From: Daejeonella sp.
GTDB lineage: Bacteria > Bacteroidota > Bacteroidia > Sphingobacteriales > Sphingobacteriaceae
Direction: 5' to 3'
Length of the DNA stretch: 64,000 nt
Assembly: GCF_030695525.1 (NCBI RefSeq)
Contig: NZ_JAUYSS010000068.1
Coordinates: forward strand, 32,744-96,743
Shown here: in pieces, positions 52,247-61,339 of the stretch
Position numbering within the stretch: the first letter of the stretch is position 1
Layout: each line of letters begins with the position of its first letter
The notes under the pieces: generated by a model
Told to the model about the DNA's origin: nothing
Database searches by the model: none
The model's input: the letters and a program-made list of their open reading frames with translations, nothing else
Program-made: the position numbers and the translations under genes

Positions 52247-53065
52247 TTATTGCTTTTTTATACTTTTTTCGTTGGATATCACCACCTCAGAGGTGTTATA
52301 AACTGATGAACCAGGAGGTATACTTTTGGTTAACCAAACATTACCTCCTATTATACTATCATGTCCTATAACGGTATCGCCTCCTAATATTGTTGCGCCG
52401 GAATAGACTACCACTCTGTCTTCAATTGTCGGGTGTCTTTTCGTATTAGCCATGCTTTTATGAACGCTAAGTGCGCCAAGAGTGACTCCCTGATAAATTT
52501 TAACGTGTTTTCCAATCTTACAGGTCTCTCCGATGACAATACCTGTTCCATGATCAATATGAAAGTACTCACCAATCTGTGCGGCAGGATGAATATCAAT
52601 TCCTGTTTTTGAATGGGCATATTCAGTGAAAATTCTTGGTAATAAAGGAACACCAAGATTGTACAATGCATGTGCCAGTCTGTAAAAGGAGATCGCATAA
52701 AAACCAGGGTATGCCCTGATTACCTCAAACTCGCTTTTGGCTGCCGGATCCCCTTCAAAAATGGCTTTAATATCGGTGTTCAATACACGGAATAATTCGG
52801 GTACCTGGGCAAAAAAGTCTTTAGCCAGTCTGGAATTATCACAATTAATACAAGCCTTTGTGGCTTCCATCATATGGCATAGTTCAGTCTCCAGCCTTTG
52901 AAACTCTTGCTTTAATTCATCAACTGAATTAATCGATCGTTTGGATTGTTCAGGATAGAGCAGTCTGATAAGTTCCAGAGCCCATCTTGAAATCTCCTTA
53001 TTCGAAGGAACGGCATCCGCATCTTGTTGTTTTTTGAATATATGTTTGAAAAAATCCTCGTTCAT
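52247..53065 (-). CDS. cysE: Serine O-acetyltransferase
   Basis: Acetylates serine with acetyl-CoA. The 272-residue protein has an N-terminal helical domain with a Cys-containing region (about 80-110) and a C-terminal left-handed beta-helix with GIDIHPAAQIGEYFHIDHGTGIVIGET and GVTLGAL. The start ATG 53065 (MNEDFFKHI) is preferred on family grounds; ATG 53107 would add 14 residues. It is in one transcription unit with cysM. Confidence 0.9.
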   Translation of the reverse strand: MNEDFFKHIFKKQQDADAVPSNKEISRWALELIRLLYPEQSKRSINSVDELKQEFQRLETELCHMMEATKACINCDNSRLAKDFFAQVPELFRVLNTDIKAIFEGDPAAKSEFEVIRAYPGFYAISFYRLAHALYNLGVPLLPRIFTEYAHSKTGIDIHPAAQIGEYFHIDHGTGIVIGETCKIGKHVKIYQGVTLGALSVHKSMANTKRHPTIEDRVVVYSGATILGGDTVIGHDSIIGGNVWLTKSIPPGSSVYNTSEVVISNEKSIKKQ

Positions 53066-53193
53066 CTCTGTTTTAAAGTCAGTATTCTTAGATGGTTTAT
53101 AATGCAAGTTTAACTAAAAGATTGTTGTCGATTTGTAAAAAACATAGCACACTCAAATTATAAATGAAGGGTTGGAATGTTTGGTATTGATTT

Positions 53194-53646
53194 TTAAGTA
53201 TCGGTTTCTATATCAATATCATATTTATCTAAAAGTCCTGAAATTCCCAATATTGAAAATTTTGCTTTTCTGATCCTGTTGTTTTCCGGATCAATGGAAT
53301 AATTTATTGAAGACCGAAAATCTGCTTTTGCAAGAACCGTGTTCTCAAATGTAGCTCCGGCCAAATCGCAATTTTCGAAAACGGAACTCGTCAGATCACA
53401 TTCAGTAAAATCTGTTTCTTTCAGGGATGAGTTTTTAAAAATCGTTTTATTGATCTTTGTCTTGTAAAATGAAGAGTGGTTGAGCTGACAATTTTCAAAT
53501 GCAAATGCCAGCCCAAACTCATTGCAGTTTTCAAAATGAAGGCCTAACATTTTACATTCTTTAAATATTACATTCCGAAATGCTGTTCTTTCCAGTTTGA
53601 CCAAACTTAAATTGCAACTGATGAATTCAACTTCAGTAAATTTCAT
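53194..53646 (-). CDS. Pentapeptide-repeat protein
   Basis: A 150-residue protein built from pentapeptide repeats (A(D/N)LxX), for example TAFRNVIFKECKM, LKETDFTECDLTSSVFENCDLAGATF and AKADFRSSINY, forming a right-handed quadrilateral beta-helix of about five coils with a short C-terminal cap. Similar proteins include Qnr and McbG types that mimic DNA on gyrase, but most have no known role. It lies between cysE and the serine hydrolase gene. Resistance is not implied. Confidence 0.88.
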   Translation of the reverse strand: MKFTEVEFISCNLSLVKLERTAFRNVIFKECKMLGLHFENCNEFGLAFAFENCQLNHSSFYKTKINKTIFKNSSLKETDFTECDLTSSVFENCDLAGATFENTVLAKADFRSSINYSIDPENNRIRKAKFSILGISGLLDKYDIDIETDT

Positions 53647-53668
53647 TTTATATGCTTTCCTCTTTCCT

Positions 53669-54760
53669 TTAACGTGTCAACTGGTGTAAACTAAAGATTT
53701 CTGCCGGACTGCCGATTCCTTCTGCATTTAATACCTCAAGTATTTTTTTAAATGGCTCAGAATTGCCGGCAATATTCGAAAAATAAACGATAGACGTTTT
53801 CTGGTTGGGGATATTAATAGAATAGGTACTAAAACCGCAGGTACTTCCCGAATGGAATAGGGCTGGAATGCCTTTATCAAAGTAAAACCAGCCTGGGCCA
53901 TAATAGCTGCCTGTTACTTCTTTTATAGAAATATTAAGTCGTGGCAATACAGAAGGCATATTGACCAGGCTGTTGTTCCAAATCCCATGAGTCCATTTTT
54001 TATAATCGTTTATGGAGCAATAAACCCCTCCATCGCCTTTAATTGCACTGGTGGAGCTTTGATCATTGGCATAGAGTCTTTTGTCACTATCCCTTGCAAA
54101 ACCCATCGACCGGTATGGTATCTTTACATTAGACTCATAAACTATTGAATTTTTCATTTTAAGGGGCCTGAAAATACTTTCTTTCATGAATTCAGGAAAG
54201 GATTTGCCGGAAATCCGTTCTATGATTAATGCCAGCAGTGCATAAGCAGAATTGCTATACCTGAATTCAGTACCCGGATTGAAATAGGTCTTATCTTGCG
54301 TTTTTAAAATGTCCAATACATCGGTGTCTAATAGTTGTTTGCTGCTTTTATTATCCATAATTTCCTCATAATCAAGTATTCCTGAAGTGTGTGTTATCAG
54401 ATGTCGCAAAAGGATTTTATTGCTAAGTTCGGTGGGTAATTCGGGAAAAAATCTGGAAATAGGGTCATCAAATGAAAGTTTCTGGTCCTTTTCAAGTAAC
54501 AGAATACACATTGCAGTAAATTGTTTCGAAACTGAAGCAAGTCTAAAATTGGTTTTTGAACTTATGCTTTTTTTTCTTTCAGTATCTGTTAGTCCAAAAC
54601 CTTTATTATATATAGGCTTCCCATTGGTTTCAATATACAATGCAATTCCAGGTTCCCCTGGCTGAATACTGTTATTGATTACCGAATCCAGACGTTTTTC
54701 CAGTTGTGCAAATGCAAAATGACTGATCATAAGGAAACAGATGGCTGCCAGGTATTTCAT
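53669..54760 (-). CDS. Exported serine hydrolase, class C beta-lactamase-like
   Basis: A 363-residue protein with a signal peptide (1-18, FAFA). The catalytic Ser76 and Lys79 are in LASVSKQFTAM, Tyr-Ser-Asn is in FRYSNSAYAL near residue 168, and HSGS (about residue 313) stands in for the KTG motif. This fits the penicillin-binding-protein/EstB/AmpC-like family; substrates range from peptidoglycan peptides to esters. A resistance role cannot be inferred. Confidence 0.88.
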   Translation of the reverse strand: MKYLAAICFLMISHFAFAQLEKRLDSVINNSIQPGEPGIALYIETNGKPIYNKGFGLTDTERKKSISSKTNFRLASVSKQFTAMCILLLEKDQKLSFDDPISRFFPELPTELSNKILLRHLITHTSGILDYEEIMDNKSSKQLLDTDVLDILKTQDKTYFNPGTEFRYSNSAYALLALIIERISGKSFPEFMKESIFRPLKMKNSIVYESNVKIPYRSMGFARDSDKRLYANDQSSTSAIKGDGGVYCSINDYKKWTHGIWNNSLVNMPSVLPRLNISIKEVTGSYYGPGWFYFDKGIPALFHSGSTCGFSTYSINIPNQKTSIVYFSNIAGNSEPFKKILEVLNAEGIGSPAEIFSLHQLTR

Positions 54761-54800
54761 ATTAAGCTAAATTATAACTCCCGGCAATTTAAATAAATAT

Positions 54801-55541
54801 TCAGGGCTGTATCAATTTGAGTAATTTTTCCAGGTCTTCAGGGGTATCAATTGCCTGAATTTCTTTATCGGTTATAGCTGCCTGAATTCGGTATCCGTTT
54901 TCTATCCAGCGTAATTGTTCGAGTGCCTCTGCTGATTCCAGGACTGAAACGGGTAGTTTGGTAAGAGCCTTTAAAGTCTCAGTGAGGAATGCGTATATCC
55001 CAATGTGTTTATAAAAGGTATAATGTTCAATCCAGGTCTCTTTAGCTCTGCCTCTCAGAAAGGGAATAGTAGTCCGGCTAAAAAGTACAGCCTCCTTATT
55101 TTTATTGAGGATTACTTTTGGTGTATTCTCATTAAATAGTTCTTCATTCGAGCTAATTTTCTTGACTAAAGTTGCGATCAGGGTTTCCGGATTCTCAAAA
55201 CATTTACACAATAAATCAATTTGATGTGGATCGATCATAGGTTCATCCCCCTGAATATTAACAAGAACATCAAACTCAGGGTAGTTAATTGCCACTTCCG
55301 CACAGCGGTCAGTGCCGCTTTGGTGCTTATTGGAGGTCAGGGCAACATTTCCTCCAAATAATTTTACGTGATCCGCGATTCTTTGATCATCAGTAGCAAC
55401 AATTACTTTGTTAAGTGAGGATGATTTTAAACATTGCTCATAGACCCGCTGAATCATGCTTTTTCCTGCAATGTCGATTAATGGCTTTCCGGGAAAGCGG
55501 CTGGATTCATAACGGGCAGGGATGACTCCGAGTATCCTCAT
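54801..55541 (-). CDS. kdsB: 3-deoxy-manno-octulosonate cytidylyltransferase
   Basis: Activates KDO as CMP-KDO for lipopolysaccharide core synthesis, so the organism makes a KDO-containing envelope. The 246-residue protein has the N-terminal VIPARYESSRFPGKPL, VATDDQRI, NIQGDEPMI and GIYAF-like segments. It is followed by the deoxynucleoside kinase upstream on the same strand (25 bp), a conserved neighbourhood of mixed function. Confidence 0.95.
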   Translation of the reverse strand: MRILGVIPARYESSRFPGKPLIDIAGKSMIQRVYEQCLKSSSLNKVIVATDDQRIADHVKLFGGNVALTSNKHQSGTDRCAEVAINYPEFDVLVNIQGDEPMIDPHQIDLLCKCFENPETLIATLVKKISSNEELFNENTPKVILNKNKEAVLFSRTTIPFLRGRAKETWIEHYTFYKHIGIYAFLTETLKALTKLPVSVLESAEALEQLRWIENGYRIQAAITDKEIQAIDTPEDLEKLLKLIQP

Positions 55542-55566
55542 TGGTCAAAATATTATTTTCAGCAGA

Positions 55567-56181
55567 TTAAAACAATCCGTTTATTTCGCGCTCAATGCTA
55601 TTAATAACAAAGCCAAGATCCTCTGGTTTATTTGCAAAATCCAGTTTGTCCTTGTCCAGAATCAGTAATTTGCCCTGAGTGTAGGAGTCGATCCATTTTT
55701 TGTATTTCTCATTTAACTTTGAGAGGTAATCAAGCCTGATCCCTGCTTCATACTCCCGGCCTCTTCGCTGAATATTATTGACCAGGGTAGGTACAGACGC
55801 TTTGAGGTAAATCAGCAGATCGGGTGGTTTTATGAATGAGGTAATATTATCGAAGATTGCCCGGTAATTTTCATAATCCCGGGAGGTCATTAAACCCATA
55901 TCGTGCAGGTTTTCTGCAAAAATATAGGCATCCTCATAAATTGTACGATCCTGAATGATGTTGCGGTTCTCAGTTTGAAGTTCGAGAATTTGCTGAAAAC
56001 GACTATTTAAAAAATAGATCTGCAGATTAAAACTCCAGCGTTTCATATCACTGTAAAAATCTTCCAGATAAGGGTTATTATCAACCGCTTCGAACTGCGC
56101 TTCATAACTCAAATGTTTGGCAAGTAATTCTGTCAGAGTAGTTTTACCTGCTCCGATATTTCCAACGATAGCTATGTGCAT
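55567..56181 (-). CDS. Deoxynucleoside kinase
   Basis: A 204-residue dNK-family kinase that phosphorylates deoxynucleosides (dA, dG or dC) in salvage. The Walker A motif GNIGAGKTTL is at 7-16, the DR-like motif is QDRTIYEDAYIFA, and the LID-type sequence RRGREYEAGI follows. The substrate cannot be named from sequence. It lies between trpS and kdsB. Confidence 0.9.
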   Translation of the reverse strand: MHIAIVGNIGAGKTTLTELLAKHLSYEAQFEAVDNNPYLEDFYSDMKRWSFNLQIYFLNSRFQQILELQTENRNIIQDRTIYEDAYIFAENLHDMGLMTSRDYENYRAIFDNITSFIKPPDLLIYLKASVPTLVNNIQRRGREYEAGIRLDYLSKLNEKYKKWIDSYTQGKLLILDKDKLDFANKPEDLGFVINSIEREINGLF

Positions 56182-56257
56182 GATAAATATGGTAAGTGCA
56201 AAGCGATGGCCGCAAAGCGTGTCTTAAAATACAAATTGTTTTTTTAATCAAGCTAAA

Positions 56258-57253
56258 TTAAAAACTTTTAAATCCTATGATCTGGCGTACCTCTCTAATT
56301 GTTTTTGAGGCGCTTTCTCGAGCCTTTATTGCTCCAAACCGGGCAACTTCCCTTAAATAAGTCTCGTCCCTCGCAATTTCATTTATTCTCTCACGAATTG
56401 GTGCTGTAGAAAGGATCATGTCTTCTGCAAGCTGCTTTTTGAAATCACCATATCGTATCGAACACTGATTATACAGGGAATCAAAATGATCATAGGTATC
56501 GGCAGATGAAACAATTTTCATCAGGTCAAACAGATTTTGAATTGCTTCCGGCTTCTGTTGATTTTCTTCGGTAGGCCCGGCGTCACTCAAGCTCCGCATC
56601 ACTTTTTTACGGATCACCTCAGGCTCATCGGATAAATAAACAGCATTTCCCTCGCCTTCAGATTTGCCCATTTTTCCTTTCCCATCAAGGCCCGGAACTT
56701 TAACAAGCTTTTCAGCAAAATTAAATGCAAAAGGTTCAGGAAAATATTCTGTTTTATATAACCGGTTAAAACGATTTCCGAAAGTCCTTGACATTTCGAG
56801 GTGCTGTTCCTGGTCTTTTCCAACAGGAACTTTACTTGCCTTATGGATAAGAATATCTGCAGCCATAAGTACAGGGTAGGTTAGTAATCCTGCATTAACG
56901 TTGTCTGGATGTGCGCGAATTTTATCTTTAAATGAGGCGCTCCTCTCGAGTTCGCCCAGATAGGCATTCATATTCAGATATAGGTATAATTCTGCAATCT
57001 CCGGAACATCCGATTGAACATAAATGGTTGCTTTCTCAGGATCAATTCCTGCAGCAAGGTACTCTACCAGCACCTGTCTTACATTACCGTGCAAGTCTTC
57101 TGGGGTAGGATGGGTCGTCAGTGAATGATAATCAGCTATAAAAAAATAGCAATTATATTCATTCTGCATCTGAACAAAGTTTTTTACAGCACCATAGAAA
57201 TTTCCCAAATGCAGTTTACCGGTACTGCGGATACCACTAACAACAGTTTCCAT
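56258..57253 (-). CDS. trpS: Tryptophanyl-tRNA synthetase
   Basis: Charges tRNA-Trp. The 331-residue class I enzyme has the GIRSTGKLHLGNFYGAV (HIGH-like) motif and GKMGKSEGEGNA (KMSKS-like, KMGKS). I start at ATG 57253 (METVVSGIRSTG), as the longer frame (57301) adds 16 residues outside the family. No leader peptide was found upstream of it, unlike the trp operon. Its level of charged tRNA is the signal the trp attenuator reads. Confidence 0.95.
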   Translation of the reverse strand: METVVSGIRSTGKLHLGNFYGAVKNFVQMQNEYNCYFFIADYHSLTTHPTPEDLHGNVRQVLVEYLAAGIDPEKATIYVQSDVPEIAELYLYLNMNAYLGELERSASFKDKIRAHPDNVNAGLLTYPVLMAADILIHKASKVPVGKDQEQHLEMSRTFGNRFNRLYKTEYFPEPFAFNFAEKLVKVPGLDGKGKMGKSEGEGNAVYLSDEPEVIRKKVMRSLSDAGPTEENQQKPEAIQNLFDLMKIVSSADTYDHFDSLYNQCSIRYGDFKKQLAEDMILSTAPIRERINEIARDETYLREVARFGAIKARESASKTIREVRQIIGFKSF

Positions 57254-57337
57254 AAGCCGCGAAATTAAGGAAATTTTCTGAAAAAGGCTGTGCAGATTCA
57301 TAAGTAGAACCAGCCTGAAAACATCAATGGAATTTTC

Positions 57338-57345
57338 TATTTTTG
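57338..57345 (+). promoter_or_regulatory. -7 box of the acyltransferase gene
   Basis: TATTTTTG, exact TAnnTTTG, ending 5 bp before ATG 57351; a nearly leaderless mRNA is implied. Confidence 0.5.
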
Positions 57346-57350
57346 AGCGA

Positions 57351-58082
57351 ATGAAAAGGCTGTTAAAAAGTATTCATCTGTACTATTTTCAGATCTCGCT
57401 TGCACTGGTCTTTTCAACTCTTTATCCGGCTATATATTTTTTTTCCCGCACTCCGGTAAAGTTTCATGCAATGAACAGATTGAGATGGTATTTCAGTTAT
57501 ATCAGCTCAGTATTTTCAGGTTTTATCTTTCGTTTTACCTATAAAGAAAAAATTGACTGGACAAAAAATTATATTATCTGTGCTAATCATACATCAAATC
57601 TTGATATTACAGCTATTATTCTTCTTGCCCGACGGAATTATGTGTTTATGGGAAAAGAAGAGCTCCTAAAGAACTTTATTACAGGGATATATTTCCGGAC
57701 GATTGATATACCACTAAAGCGGGACAGTAAAATGTCAGCATTCAGAGCATTTAAAAAGGCAGATGAAAATTTAAAGGAAGGGAAACATCTTGTAATTTTT
57801 CCGGAAGGAATGATCAGTGAATCCTATCCTCCCGTCTTACAACCCTTCAAAAACGGGCCCTTTAAACTGGCTATTGAGAATGGGGTGTCTATTCTGCCTG
57901 TGACTATCCGAAATAACTGGAGTTTGATGTGGGATGATGGTAAACAGCATGGAAGTACCCCAGGTATTTGCGATATTTGTGTTCATGCCCCGATCGATAC
58001 AAAAGGAATGGGGGCGGCAGATGTGGAAGATTTGAAGGACAGAGTTTATAACATCATTCATGATTCTCTGAAAAATTCATAA
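57351..58082 (+). CDS. plsC: 1-acyl-sn-glycerol-3-phosphate acyltransferase
   Basis: Acylates lysophosphatidate in phospholipid synthesis. The 243-residue membrane-associated protein has an N-terminal hydrophobic helix, the catalytic H(x)4D motif as NHTSNLD, a second motif in the region DIPLKRDS, and FPEGMIS as motif III. I start at ATG 57351 rather than 57327, because the -7 box lies between the two. It is followed by gatC 60 bp later. Confidence 0.9.
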   Translation: MKRLLKSIHLYYFQISLALVFSTLYPAIYFFSRTPVKFHAMNRLRWYFSYISSVFSGFIFRFTYKEKIDWTKNYIICANHTSNLDITAIILLARRNYVFMGKEELLKNFITGIYFRTIDIPLKRDSKMSAFRAFKKADENLKEGKHLVIFPEGMISESYPPVLQPFKNGPFKLAIENGVSILPVTIRNNWSLMWDDGKQHGSTPGICDICVHAPIDTKGMGAADVEDLKDRVYNIIHDSLKNS

Positions 58083-58142
58083 CAGTGTAATACATCTATT
58101 TAGAGATTTATTTGATCAATCTTAATAATATTAAAAAGAAGA

Positions 58143-58436
58143 ATGAAAGTAGACCTGGAAATGATTGATAAAGTTGCCCATCTTGCAAGACTTGAAGTGC
58201 AGGAGGATGAAAAGCAGGGCTTGTTGGATGATATGAATAAAATTCTGACATTCATGGATAAGTTAAATGAGGTTGATACCGAAGGGGTTGACCCTCTGGT
58301 TTATATGAGTGATGAGGTGAATGTTCTTCGTGAAGACCTCGTAAAACATGAGATAAGCAGGGAGGAAGCCTTGAAAAATGCCCCAAAACAGGATGGAAAA
58401 TTCTTTAGGGTGGCAAAAGTAATTAATAAACCCTAA
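58143..58436 (+). CDS. gatC: Aspartyl/glutamyl-tRNA amidotransferase subunit C
   Basis: The small subunit of GatCAB, which amidates misacylated Glu-tRNA(Gln) (or Asp-tRNA(Asn)). The 97-residue protein has KVAHLARLEVQEDEK at the start, KLNEVDTEGVDPL in the middle and APKQDGKFFRVAKVI at the end, all standard. AsnS is encoded at 19998-21446, so amidation of Gln tRNA is likely. The gatA and gatB genes are not adjacent. Confidence 0.94.
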   Translation: MKVDLEMIDKVAHLARLEVQEDEKQGLLDDMNKILTFMDKLNEVDTEGVDPLVYMSDEVNVLREDLVKHEISREEALKNAPKQDGKFFRVAKVINKP

Positions 58437-58488
58437 TTTAAGCCTAGCTGTAACAAATGGTTTATACCGATAGTCTAAAAAGAAAAGC

Positions 58489-59250
58489 ATGGCCAAAGAT
58501 CCACTTATTACCCTATTAGATATCGGCAGAAAATATGTTATCGGTGCAGAAACTATACATGCCCTGAAATCAGTGAGTCTGACCATTGAAAAAGGTGAAT
58601 TCGTTGCCCTGATGGGTCCTTCAGGTTCAGGTAAATCAACTTTAATGAATATTCTGGGATGTCTTGATACCCCAACCAAGGGCACGTATATATTAAACGG
58701 CAATCAGGTTAGTGAGATGAGTGATAGTGAACTTGCTGAGATAAGAAATAAGGAGATTGGCTTTGTGTTCCAAACCTTTAATTTATTGCCCCGCTCATCT
58801 TCCCTCGAGAATGTTGCCCTGCCATTGGTTTACGCAGGAGTAGGTCGTGCACAGCGTGAAGATCGCGCTCAAAAAACTTTGGAAAGCGTAGGTTTGGGTA
58901 ACAGGGTACATCATAAACCTAATGAACTTTCCGGTGGTCAGCGACAGCGGGTGGCAGTTGCCCGGGCACTGGTGAATAACCCTTCTATCATTCTGGCTGA
59001 TGAGCCCACAGGTAATCTGGATACAAAAACCTCGGTCGAAATCATGGGCTTATTGGAAGAAATTCATTCCAAAGGGAATACAATTATACTTGTAACTCAT
59101 GAAGAGGATATTGCGCAACACGCTCACAGAATTGTTCGTATGCGTGATGGATTAATTGAGAATGATTATTTAAATCCGAATGTTAAATCGGTATCTCCTC
59201 GATTGGCTGATATGGAAAGCAAAGGATCTGATTTTGAGAATATACAATAG
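58489..59250 (+). CDS. ABC transporter ATP-binding protein, MacB/LolD-like
   Basis: A 253-residue ATPase with Walker [10 protein letters not shown] at about 44-52, Q-loop FQTFNLLP, signature LSGGQRQRV, Walker B ILADEPTG and the H-loop VTHEED. The closest branch is the MacB/FtsE/LolD type, which works with membrane permeases of the FtsX/MacB kind. A permease of this kind is encoded at 62543-63790, and might be its partner, though four unrelated genes separate them. Confidence 0.93.
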   Translation: MAKDPLITLLDIGRKYVIGAETIHALKSVSLTIEKGEFVALMGPSGSGKSTLMNILGCLDTPTKGTYILNGNQVSEMSDSELAEIRNKEIGFVFQTFNLLPRSSSLENVALPLVYAGVGRAQREDRAQKTLESVGLGNRVHHKPNELSGGQRQRVAVARALVNNPSIILADEPTGNLDTKTSVEIMGLLEEIHSKGNTIILVTHEEDIAQHAHRIVRMRDGLIENDYLNPNVKSVSPRLADMESKGSDFENIQ

Positions 59251-59280
59251 GTTTGTAAGTTGTAAGTTATAAGTCATACC
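59251..59280. repeat. Phrase-like direct repeat after the ABC ATPase gene
   Basis: The stretch GTTTGTAAGTTGTAAGTTAT contains TTGTAAGT twice in tandem and a third partial unit, immediately after the stop codon. Similar low-complexity phrases sit after ppx and near the window end. Confidence 0.35.
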
Positions 59281-59398
59281 CGTATTGATTTAAAGCCTTT
59301 TATTGCCTGATAAATTCTTGCCCGGATAATGTTAATATAGCTTTCTTGTGACTATTTAGTGCATTATATTAGGCCTGTCAATTATCAATTGAATTCAA

Positions 59399-59947
59399 AT
59401 GAAAATTTATACAAAAACAGGCGATGCGGGACTTACATCACTGATTGGTGGCACCCGTGTTCCTAAGTATGATCTGAGGATTGAGAGCTATGGCACAGTT
59501 GATGAGCTCAATTCATACATAGGTATGATCAGGGATCATGAAATTAATTCTGCTCATAAGGACATATTGAAGGAAATTCAGGACAGGTTGTTTACAATCG
59601 GTGCTTCCCTTGCTTCTGACCCGGAGAAATCGAAGATGAAGATCCCTGATCTGCATTTATCAGATATTAGCTTGCTGGAGGAAGAGATTGATGCTATGAA
59701 TTTGATACTTCCTGAGCTTAAGCATTTTATTTTACCCGGAGGAAGTCAGGCCGTTTCATTTTGCCACATTTCGAGATGTGTATGCAGAAGGGCAGAGCGG
59801 ATAATAGTACAACTAAAGTCTGAGAGTTTTGTTGATGATAAGGTTGTGATATATTTGAACAGGCTGAGTGATTATCTTTTTGTGCTTTCAAGAAAATTGT
59901 GTTTCGACAACAATGTGCCTGAAAATCAATGGATTCCTCGTGTATAA
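59399..59947 (+). CDS. Cob(I)yrinic acid a,c-diamide adenosyltransferase, PduO type
   Basis: Adenosylates corrin cobalt with ATP to make adenosylcobalamin. The 182-residue protein starts KIYTKTGDAGLTSLIGGTRVPK, the ATP-binding hallmark of PduO, and has RIESYGTVDELNSYIG, LPGGSQ and CRRAERI. B12 biosynthesis genes are absent from the window, so salvage is probable. It is followed by a DUF2795 gene. Confidence 0.92.
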   Translation: MKIYTKTGDAGLTSLIGGTRVPKYDLRIESYGTVDELNSYIGMIRDHEINSAHKDILKEIQDRLFTIGASLASDPEKSKMKIPDLHLSDISLLEEEIDAMNLILPELKHFILPGGSQAVSFCHISRCVCRRAERIIVQLKSESFVDDKVVIYLNRLSDYLFVLSRKLCFDNNVPENQWIPRV

Positions 59948-59966
59948 TTTACATACTGGAAAATAA

Positions 59967-59998
59967 TTGATATTCTTATTTAAATTATTATATTTTTG
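59967..59998 (+). promoter_or_regulatory. Promoter of the DUF2795 gene
   Basis: TTG (59967-59969), 21-bp spacer, TATTTTTG (59991-59998); full consensus. The -7 box ends 32 bp before the ATG. Confidence 0.65.
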
Positions 59999-60030
59999 CA
60001 AAAATTAGTATAAATCAAATTCTAAGAAAT

Positions 60031-60252
60031 ATGTATTGGACATTAGAATTAGCGTCTCATTTGGAAGACGCACCATGGCCGGCCACTAAAGATGAACTTA
60101 TTGATTACGCAATTCGTTCAGGAGCTCCAGTCGAGGTTATTGAAAATCTTCAGGCTCTGGAAGACGATGGTGAGCCCTATGAAAATATTGAAGAGATTTG
60201 GCCGGATTATCCCACAAAAGATGATTTCTTCTTTAATGAAGATGAATATTAA
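60031..60252 (+). CDS. DUF2795 small acidic protein
   Basis: A 73-residue acidic protein matching DUF2795, with MYWTLELASHLEDAPWPATKDELIDYAIRSGAP and an acidic tail DDFFFNEDEY. The family is widespread in Bacteroidota as a single-domain protein; its role is unknown. A strong terminator follows. Confidence 0.85.
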   Translation: MYWTLELASHLEDAPWPATKDELIDYAIRSGAPVEVIENLQALEDDGEPYENIEEIWPDYPTKDDFFFNEDEY

Positions 60253-60259
60253 GTAAAGT

Positions 60260-60285
60260 AGCCCTGTAATTCAGGGCTTTTTTTT
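60260..60285 (+). terminator. Terminator of the DUF2795 gene
   Basis: AGCCCTG-TAATT-CAGGGCT followed by eight Ts. Confidence 0.85.
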
Positions 60286-60387
60286 GTACTTATTTTTGGT
60301 ATAGTTTACCGGGATTACTATGAGTTTGTAGAAATGGTACAGTTTTGGTGTTAGTAATTGCGAATTATTAACTAAAAAATAAAAACT

Positions 60388-60543
60388 ATGGGAAATTTAC
60401 TTTATCTGATTGCGGTTATTTTGATTATCCTTTGGATTTTCGGCGCTTTTGTCTCTCCAATAGGAGGTAACCTTATTCATGTGCTTTTGGTAATCGCAAT
60501 TGTTGCGATATTACTTCGTGTAATCAGGGGAGGCTCTATATAA
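60388..60543 (+). CDS. 51-residue membrane protein, lmo0937/DUF5670 type
   Basis: ATG 60388 to TAA 60541 encodes 51 residues: MGNLLYLIAVILIILWIFG, a short loop with FVSPIGG, a second helix (LIHVLLVIAIVAILLRVI) and RGGSI. Two membrane helices with a Gly-Pro turn match the lmo0937 family, stress-associated small membrane proteins of unknown function. Such small genes are often missed. It has its own spacer on both sides and no Shine-Dalgarno. Confidence 0.75.
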   Translation: MGNLLYLIAVILIILWIFGAFVSPIGGNLIHVLLVIAIVAILLRVIRGGSI

Positions 60544-60587
60544 TCAGTATTTAAGTTTGTGCCCGTTCTGATAAGAATGGGCGCAAC

Positions 60588-61259
60588 TTAAAAACCCGGG
60601 TTCAAATAAATTTCAGCTAACCTGATATCTTCAGGGAAGGTGATTTTAAAATTTCTGTATTCCCCTTCTATCAGATTAATCTTTATTCCTGAATGTTCTG
60701 CTACGGAAGCATCATCCGTAAATTCATTTCGGAATTCCTGTCTATAGGCCTTTTTAATAATATCGGAGCTAAAGGTTTGAGGGGTTTGTATAAGATATAT
60801 TTCTTCCCTATTAAGGGGAATGGTATGCTTCCCGATTTGCTGCCTAACAGAATCCCTGCTTTTTATTGCGGTAACAGCATTTCCTGATAAACTGGCTTCC
60901 TGAAAGGAACGATCAATGAGCTGGCTGCTTAAGAGTGGTCTTACTGCATCATGGATTGCAATGATTGCTTTTGATTTTATAGCTTTTATCCCATTTTTAA
61001 CAGAATCAAAGCGATGAGTACCTCCCTTTACGAGTTGGTGTGGGAAAGAAAAATTATGCAGTACACAAAGATTTTCCCAATATTGATGGAAATCTACATT
61101 TAGCACAACAATAATTTCAGGATTATAATCAGACTTGTGGAAGGCTTCTATCGTATGCATTAAAACAGGACGACCTCTCAGCAGCATAAACTGTTTAGGT
61201 ATTTCCGAAAGCATCCTGGAACCGGAACCCCCACCAACTATGATTGCAAAGTATTTCAC
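60588..61259 (-). CDS. ispD: 2-C-methyl-D-erythritol 4-phosphate cytidylyltransferase
   Basis: Third step of the MEP isoprenoid pathway, making CDP-ME. The 223-residue protein has the N-terminal GGGSGSRMLSEIPKQFMLLRGRP, AIHDAVRPL and NREEIYLIQTPQTF signatures, with DDASVAEHSG and the ISPD-type ending FKITFPEDIRLAE. It shows that isoprenoids come from the MEP route in this organism. It is followed on the same strand by queA after a gap of about 80 bp. Confidence 0.94.
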   Translation of the reverse strand: MKYFAIIVGGGSGSRMLSEIPKQFMLLRGRPVLMHTIEAFHKSDYNPEIIVVLNVDFHQYWENLCVLHNFSFPHQLVKGGTHRFDSVKNGIKAIKSKAIIAIHDAVRPLLSSQLIDRSFQEASLSGNAVTAIKSRDSVRQQIGKHTIPLNREEIYLIQTPQTFSSDIIKKAYRQEFRNEFTDDASVAEHSGIKINLIEGEYRNFKITFPEDIRLAEIYLNPGF

Positions 61260-61339
61260 AACTCAATATATGAAAAGCCTTTCAAAATCAAATTGAGTAT
61301 TTAAATAATTTTCTACTTTGGGGTCTGTTTTAAAAAATC

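Noticed and set aside
56258..57350. Trp-codon leader peptide upstream of trpS
   Set aside because: The upstream frame (57301-57253) lacks Trp-codon clusters and no terminator hairpin precedes the gene.
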